From NCBI GenBank assembly GCA_037439425.1, contig JBBIWA010000038.1, positions 1-47,218 on the forward strand: a DNA stretch of 47,218 bases, in the 5' to 3' direction. The DNA is from JBBIWA01 sp037439425 (GTDB lineage Bacteria; Acidobacteriota; Blastocatellia; RBC074). Under the pieces are notes generated by a model. It saw only the letters and a list, made by a program, of their open reading frames with translations, was not told the origin of the DNA and ran no database searches. Both the position numbers and the translations under genes were made by a program. Below are positions 42,277-47,218 of this stretch, one piece after another; position 1 is the stretch's first letter, and each line of letters begins with the position of its first letter.

Positions 42277-45200
42277 TTATGATCGCTCCTTCAACGTCCC
42301 GAAATAATGATCGAGCCGCGCCAGTTCTTCTTCAACCTCGGCCAGCACCGCGCCCGCTTCAGCAACAGCCCCTTCACTCGCCATCCGCTCCAGGCGCGTG
42401 AATGATTCCCATAAGCGAGTGGCCTTGATGTTCCCACTGGCTCCTTTCAAGCTGTGCGCTTCGAGCTTGATCGCCTGCTCATTGCCTTCAGCGATGGCCC
42501 GGCGCAGGCGCTCAATCCGTCCGGGCGCATCGGTTAAAAACAGCTCGATCAAATCACGCAAAAAGCTCTCATCTCCATCCACCTGCTCCCGCAAGGCTGC
42601 CCAATCCAGGGGCGCGACTTCTGCGGCGCGGCCCGTCCCTGCCCACTTCTCGATCACCGCCATCAGCTCTTCCAGCTTCAGCGGCTTGGAGAGGTAATCG
42701 TCCATCCCGGCAGCTAGACAGGCCTCCCGATCACCTTTCATTGCGTGCGCCGTCATGGCGATGATCGGCGTGTGCCGCGCTGAGCCCTCATGCTGGCGGA
42801 TGGCGGCTGTGGCTTCATAACCATCCATCTCCGGCATCTGCACGTCCATCAGCACCAGGTCATAAGACTTCTCTCGTAGCGCCGCTAAGGCCTGGCGCCC
42901 GTTGGCGACGGCCGTCACCTCGTGGCCAGCCTTCCCCAGCAGCTTGAGTGCCAGCCGCTGATTGACCGCGTTATCCTCGGCCAGCAGGATGCGCGCCACC
43001 CGCTGCGGCCTACTTTCTGCAGCGCGCCGGGCCGGTGCCTGCTTCGACTTGACTGCCAAGTCGCACTCCACTTCTTGCCCTTGCTGACTCAGCAATTCTA
43101 CCATCGCGTTGTAGAGCTGTGACTGCTTGAGCGGCTTGTTGAGATAGGCGGCAAACCCGATCTCTTTGAGGCGCGCCTCTTCCTCCCGCACTCCTATCGA
43201 GGTCAGCAGCAGCAAGGAGGTCTCGCGCAAGCTAGCCTCAGCTTTGATCCGCCTGCCCACTTCAGCTCCATCCATCCCCGGCATATGCATATCGAGCAAC
43301 ACCAGCTTGTAAGGCTCACCTGCCTCAGCCGCTGCCTGCAACCAGCGCAAGGCAGTTTCACCATCCTCTACCGCGAACGGGCGACACCCGAAGCTCTCCA
43401 GCATCTTCTCCAGGATCCGGCGATTGGTCTGATTGTCATCCACCACAAGCACTTTCAATCCTTTGAGTGTAGCCGGAACGACTGTCGCCGCTTGAGGACT
43501 GCTCGAGGCACGCTCAAAGCTCACGCGGAAGAAGAAAGTGCTGCCTTGGCCGGGCGCGCTCTCCACTCCAATCTCTCCGCCCATCAATTCCACCAGATGC
43601 TTCGAGATCGCCAGCCCTAACCCCGTCCCACCATACCTGCGTGTGGTCGAACCGTCGGCCTGCGTGAAGCTCTCAAAGATGCGCTGCTGCTTTTCAGCGG
43701 GAATCCCAATCCCCGTATCGCGCACGGTGAAGTGCACCACCACTCTCTGTTCATCCTGCTGCTGCAGCGTGGCGCAAACGGCCACTTCGCCCGCCTCAGT
43801 GAATTTGAGCGCATTGCCCGTGAGGTTAATGAGCACCTGGCGCAACCGGTTCGGATCGCCGCGCAGCAGACAGGGCGCTTCGGCCCCAACGTAGCAAATC
43901 AGCTCTAGCTGTTTCTCCGCTGCGCGATGAGAAAAGATATCTACCACACTCTCCACCACCTCGTGGAGATCGAACTCGATCTCTTCTAATTCGAGTTTGC
44001 GCGCCTCGATCTTGGAAAAGTCGAGAATGTCATTGATAACAATAAGCAGCGAATCGGCGCAGCCTTGAATCGCTTTGGCATATTCCATCTGCTCTTGATC
44101 GAGATCGGTCTCCAGCAGCAGGCCACTCATTCCGATGATGCCATTCATCGGGGTGCGAATCTCGTGGCTCATATTGGCCAGAAACTCGCTCTTGGCTCGA
44201 CTAGCTTCTTCAGCTTTGATCTTAGCTTCGACCAGCTCAGCCGTTCGCTCATGAACTTTGCGATCGAGGTCGGCCAGCACTGTCTGCAATTGCTGATTGA
44301 GAGCTTCACGTTCGAGCAGTGCGTGTTGCAGTTGCTGGTAAGAGTTGTTGAGCCGTACTTCCATGGCCTCGAAATCCTGCACTAACTGGGCCACCTCGGC
44401 CGGGGCAGCTTCGGTAACCACTAGCGGCTGATGCGGGGTGCCGCGGACGGTAAACTCGCGTACCGTCTCCACCAGTCTCTCTAAAGGCTGCGTCACGTTG
44501 TCGGCGATGAGTCGGGCAAAAAGAACGGATAAGCCAATAGCGCTCAGAACCAAGGCAATCGTCATCAGGTAGTACGCTTCGGCCTCGCGCTGAATGTGAT
44601 TGAGCGGCTGCTGGATGAAAATCTGCCATCCCGTACTTTGAATGCCAGCCTGGCACACCAAGTATCTTATGCTCCTGGATGAATCCTGGACAGGCTGGTT
44701 GTAATAGAAGAAAGGTTGTTGCGCTGCCTGGCTGGCAGAGGTAAGCAGCGGAGAGCCGGTTAAGGTCTGGAGGGCTTGATGAAGCGCTCCCTGGCTGGAG
44801 TAAATGACGCGCTCGTGCTGATCGAGGATGAGGATCGCCGCATCTTTCATGGTTTGGTAGCCTTGGCCGAACCGCTGAAACTTCGCCAGGTCCAACGATC
44901 CGGCTACAATCCCTAGCAGCTCTCCATTGCGGCCGAAGAAAGGCGCGCTGATGGTTACAATCGGACTGTTGGAACGGCGCCCCAGAAACACCTCCGAGAT
45001 ATATGGTTTCCTGGTGGCCACAGCTTGCTTGAAGTATTCGCGGTCGCCGATCATCGGGGAGACTGCGATCACCGATCTCCCGTCAACCATCGTTTGGGGA
45101 TGAACAGCGACAAGGTGGCCTTGCCGATCAGCTATCAACGTGGTGATGAACCCATCGTAGATAGCGCAGTATTTCTCCAGCCATGCACTTAAATCCGCTG

Positions 45201-45978
45201 GCTCCAGGTTCCCTTTGTATTCAATCGTGCTTGAGAGCGTAATAATCGCTTGCAGATGTTTGTTCAGATAATCCTCAATATTCTCGCGCACCGCAGTCGC
45301 CGCTTCCTGCAGACGGTAAGCCGCTTCGGTCTGCTGCCGCTCTACGTAGGTGCGCCCCTGGATGACGCTCAGAAATCCCAGCGGTAGAGTCGCCAACAGC
45401 ACAAAGCTGTGAAACAGATAAGCGCGCAGCGAGCGACGCTCCAGTGGCTGACCTGCTAAAGCAACCAGACGCCGGATCTGCGAGACTCTCAAGCATAACT
45501 CCGCCAGCATCACATCCAATAACCCATTGAGCGGCTGCTTGATCACAATCGCCCACATCCTGGTAGTGTCTTGCGACAACAAGAAGACCGAGATCAAGCT
45601 CAGCAGAGGAATACCAACCACACTCCAATAGAGCAGATCAGCCATTAGCGGCTGCTTCCGGCGCTGGACAAGCCAGCCGACCACTACTGCCTCCAGCCCG
45701 AACGTGATCAGTGCGTAAGGATGCCCCCAGATCAGAATCGTGCGGCTGGAAGTGACCAGCGAGGCTATCAAGCCGTAGACCGGTCCATAGACAATCGCGA
45801 TCAGCAAATAGAAGATCCCCCCAAAAATTAGCGTGACACCACCATTCTGGCCGAATACCGGCACTACCAGCCCATTGACTCCAAAGCCTAAGACTCCGGC
45901 GATGAGGCTGAGGAGGATTCTTCTCTTGATGTTCTGGTTCAAGTTCGCCTTTGTTATTTTCCCATCGCTTATGCGCAT
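42277..45978 (-). CDS. hybrid sensor histidine kinase: membrane sensor, Cache, HAMP-like, HisKA, HATPase, REC, REC, HPt
   Basis: 1233 residues. About six N-terminal membrane segments (residues 20-200, with LLSLIAGVLGFGVNGLVVPV and GLEAVVVGWLV), an extracytoplasmic double-Cache sensor (about 230-460, VHPQTMVDGRSVIAVSPMIG), another membrane helix near 475, a HAMP-like linker and coiled-coil. HisKA has MSHEIRTPMNGIIGM with the phosphorylated histidine near 603; HATPase has YGGTGLGLAISKHL. REC1 has LVLLDMHMPGMDG (about 895), REC2 LVLMDVQMPEMDG (about 1040), HPt EAHSLKGASGNIKA (about 1176). A complete phosphorelay in one chain, probably feeding the REC-GGDEF protein downstream. Confidence 0.93.
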   Translation of the reverse strand: MRISDGKITKANLNQNIKRRILLSLIAGVLGFGVNGLVVPVFGQNGGVTLIFGGIFYLLIAIVYGPVYGLIASLVTSSRTILIWGHPYALITFGLEAVVVGWLVQRRKQPLMADLLYWSVVGIPLLSLISVFLLSQDTTRMWAIVIKQPLNGLLDVMLAELCLRVSQIRRLVALAGQPLERRSLRAYLFHSFVLLATLPLGFLSVIQGRTYVERQQTEAAYRLQEAATAVRENIEDYLNKHLQAIITLSSTIEYKGNLEPADLSAWLEKYCAIYDGFITTLIADRQGHLVAVHPQTMVDGRSVIAVSPMIGDREYFKQAVATRKPYISEVFLGRRSNSPIVTISAPFFGRNGELLGIVAGSLDLAKFQRFGQGYQTMKDAAILILDQHERVIYSSQGALHQALQTLTGSPLLTSASQAAQQPFFYYNQPVQDSSRSIRYLVCQAGIQSTGWQIFIQQPLNHIQREAEAYYLMTIALVLSAIGLSVLFARLIADNVTQPLERLVETVREFTVRGTPHQPLVVTEAAPAEVAQLVQDFEAMEVRLNNSYQQLQHALLEREALNQQLQTVLADLDRKVHERTAELVEAKIKAEEASRAKSEFLANMSHEIRTPMNGIIGMSGLLLETDLDQEQMEYAKAIQGCADSLLIVINDILDFSKIEARKLELEEIEFDLHEVVESVVDIFSHRAAEKQLELICYVGAEAPCLLRGDPNRLRQVLINLTGNALKFTEAGEVAVCATLQQQDEQRVVVHFTVRDTGIGIPAEKQQRIFESFTQADGSTTRRYGGTGLGLAISKHLVELMGGEIGVESAPGQGSTFFFRVSFERASSSPQAATVVPATLKGLKVLVVDDNQTNRRILEKMLESFGCRPFAVEDGETALRWLQAAAEAGEPYKLVLLDMHMPGMDGAEVGRRIKAEASLRETSLLLLTSIGVREEEARLKEIGFAAYLNKPLKQSQLYNAMVELLSQQGQEVECDLAVKSKQAPARRAAESRPQRVARILLAEDNAVNQRLALKLLGKAGHEVTAVANGRQALAALREKSYDLVLMDVQMPEMDGYEATAAIRQHEGSARHTPIIAMTAHAMKGDREACLAAGMDDYLSKPLKLEELMAVIEKWAGTGRAAEVAPLDWAALREQVDGDESFLRDLIELFLTDAPGRIERLRRAIAEGNEQAIKLEAHSLKGASGNIKATRLWESFTRLERMASEGAVAEAGAVLAEVEEELARLDHYFGTLKERS

Positions 45979-46862
45979 CCGAGGTTACCTGGCGGGGACT
46001 TACTCGCTAATGGGCTCAGGCCACTCAGCCCGCGAGCGGGAAGTGCTCTCTTAGCGTAAGAGCGTGAGGCCTTCTATCATCATCCGATCATTCCGAGGGT
46101 GGTTCTCTTTCCTCTTCTGCCAACTCTGCTGCACCCTCTTCTCACACGACTGCAACTGTTCAGCATTGGGATAGGTGACTCACTGGATTAACGGAGAGTC
46201 CGGATGGGGCTATGTAGGGCAGCTGAAATATAGCATAGTTTGCCAGAGTTGATGAGGAATTTTTGACAACAATTCCCGCTCAAGCGGGAAACGAGGGGCC
46301 CCGAGTGTGCCGCTTGTGTGCCTCACTGAGTCGGATGACGTATTGATCGCGGAATATTGTAGACCATAACGGCAGCCTGATACCGCCGCCCAAGCTTCGA
46401 GGAAGCTTGTTTGCCCGCTCCGGGGCTCCGGTACTGCTGATTGAAACGTGGGCTGCTTCGTCGCAATCTTTCTCCCCTCACTGCGGAGCAGAGCGTTGCC
46501 TGATGTAAGAACTGTCACCTTCTTTGCTCAAATGCCACAGCAACAATGCTGCGAGGGCCCGCCACGACGAGCTTGGAAAAAGCTACCCTCAAGATCGACC
46601 ACAAGGAGGGCCGCGCTTGGCCTTCACGACACTTCTGATGTAGCTGAGCAGTGCGCCTCAAACACCTGGTGCACTAAACACGCCAACCCACCGAGAGCGG
46701 GTAAAAGACCATTGAGAGCTTGGGGCAGGGAAGTGACCACGAGTTGTGTTCCCATTCATAGCCGTGCTTCTTGTGGACTTTGAACCGAAGGCTTCTCGAT
46801 TCGAGGGCGTGAAGACCCTATGAGCTGAGCTGCATTCTCTCAGGTCACTTCAAAGTCCATCA
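45979..46862. other. long intergenic region with short palindromes
   Basis: About 880 bases with no credible gene. Short perfect palindromes are present: CCCGCGAGCGGG near 46029, TTCCCGCT-CA-AGCGGGAA at 46273-46290 and AAGCTTC-GAG-GAAGCTT near 46394. None is followed by a T-run. Open frames here lack protein-like composition. Confidence 0.45.
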
Positions 46863-47100
46863 GGCCACGAATTGTGATAGATCACCTTACGCCGTGGAGT
46901 TTCACGTTTGTGGCTAATGAGAGGCCACGGCCTTGTGCCGTGGAGCTTCACGTTTGTGGCTACACAGAGGGGCAGGATCATTTTGAGAGGCCACGGCCTT
47001 GTGCCGTGGAGTTTCACGTTTGTGGCTACACACAGGCGAGCGAGATCATTTTGAGAGAGACCACGACCTTGCGCCGTGGAGTTTCACGTTTCTGGCTAAC
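46863..47100. repeat. cluster of four hairpin-containing repeats
   Basis: Units at about 46863-46915 (partial), 46921-46965, 46987-47031 and 47057-47100. Each full unit reads GAGGCCACGGCCTTGTGCCG followed by TGGAGTTTCACGTTTGTGGC, with a 7-bp stem CCACGGC/GCCGTGG and 5-base loop. Linkers between units 2-4 also share GATCATTTTGAGAG, so the period is about 66-70 bases. No spacer-like variability of fixed length is seen, so it is not called CRISPR. Confidence 0.75.
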
Positions 47101-47218
47101 ATCGACGTTTTTTCCTAAACGCTCTCAATTCGCGATTACAGTAGCCAGGAGTGTGAGACTCCACTTTGAATTTCGGAGCGAATTGCGAATTGCGGATTTG
47201 GTAGCAAGGAGCGTGAAA
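47101..47218. other. right end of window, nothing recognised
   Basis: 118 bases. A loose direct repeat is seen: AGTAGCCAGGAGTGTGAGA and a similar GGTAGCAAGGAGCGTGAAA at the very end. No coding signal. Confidence 0.3.

Noticed and set aside
45979..46862. Search for tRNA or other RNA genes in the long intergenic gaps
   Set aside because: No T-loop-like GGTTCGAATCC with matching acceptor stem, and no recognisable riboswitch, was found by eye here or in the other gaps.
46863..47100. Calling the right-end repeats a CRISPR array
   Set aside because: Linkers are about 20-25 bases, partly conserved between units, and the repeated unit has a strong hairpin plus fixed tail; there are no cas genes near and no spacer-like variety.

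Overview
Organism: GC-moderate, Gram-negative bacterial DNA (an LpxC gene for lipid A, a PEP-CTERM secreted protein, a Uma2-family gene, many GCACGC palindromic repeats). By general impression this suits an Acidobacteriota (Blastocatellia-like) genome, possibly thermophilic given the heavy type III/I-D CRISPR load. That placement is inference; no rRNA or tRNA gene was found.

Left part (1-28.5 kb) is one CRISPR-Cas superlocus read leftward. From its promoter end it encodes a WYL-domain regulator with a perfect palindromic operator, a single Cas6, a DGQHR-domain (DndB-like) protein, a type I-B effector (Cas8/Cst1, Cas7/Cst2, Cas5, Cas3), a type III-C effector (Cmr1, Cmr6-like RAMP, Csx11/Cas10, Cmr4, Cas11/Cmr5-like, Cmr3-like RAMP), a type I-D effector (Cas3', a separate HD nuclease, Cas10d, an unrecognised 244-aa protein, Csc2, Csc1), then Cas1, Cas2, Cas4 and the edge of a CRISPR array with 37-bp repeats at the left end of the window. 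Most genes within each module overlap by ATGA or TGATG or lie within a few bases. One Cas6 and one Cas1-Cas2-Cas4 set appear to serve all three effectors.

The module boundaries are scars. After the I-B module, after the III-C module and after the I-D module there is each time a related leader-like sequence (copies C, B, A), with a CRISPR-repeat remnant at A and, more weakly, at B and C. The III-C module is bracketed by broken I-D genes: the C-terminus of an HD gene on its promoter side (19235-19348) and the C-terminus of a csc2 gene on its far side (11558-11671). This suggests a duplicated I-D cassette whose core was replaced by III-C, with modules stacked by recombination at leaders and repeats. 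Two protein genes in the window (the 244-aa I-D gene and a Uma2 gene at 32.7 kb) carry a duplicated 37-40-bp target flanking a 36-38-bp unrelated insert, the dimensions expected if Cas1-Cas2 had integrated a spacer off-target.

Right part (28.5-47.2 kb) is ordinary chromosome: a LolA-like lipoprotein gene, lpxC, rpsU, a disrupted Uma2 gene, purD, a secreted protein of unknown function, a PEP-CTERM protein, a methyltransferase, proS, a REC-GAF-GGDEF response regulator and a large hybrid sensor kinase with Cache, HisKA, two REC and HPt domains. Long intergenic gaps hold palindromic repeats, a 76-bp tandem duplication and, at the far right, a cluster of four hairpin-containing repeats.
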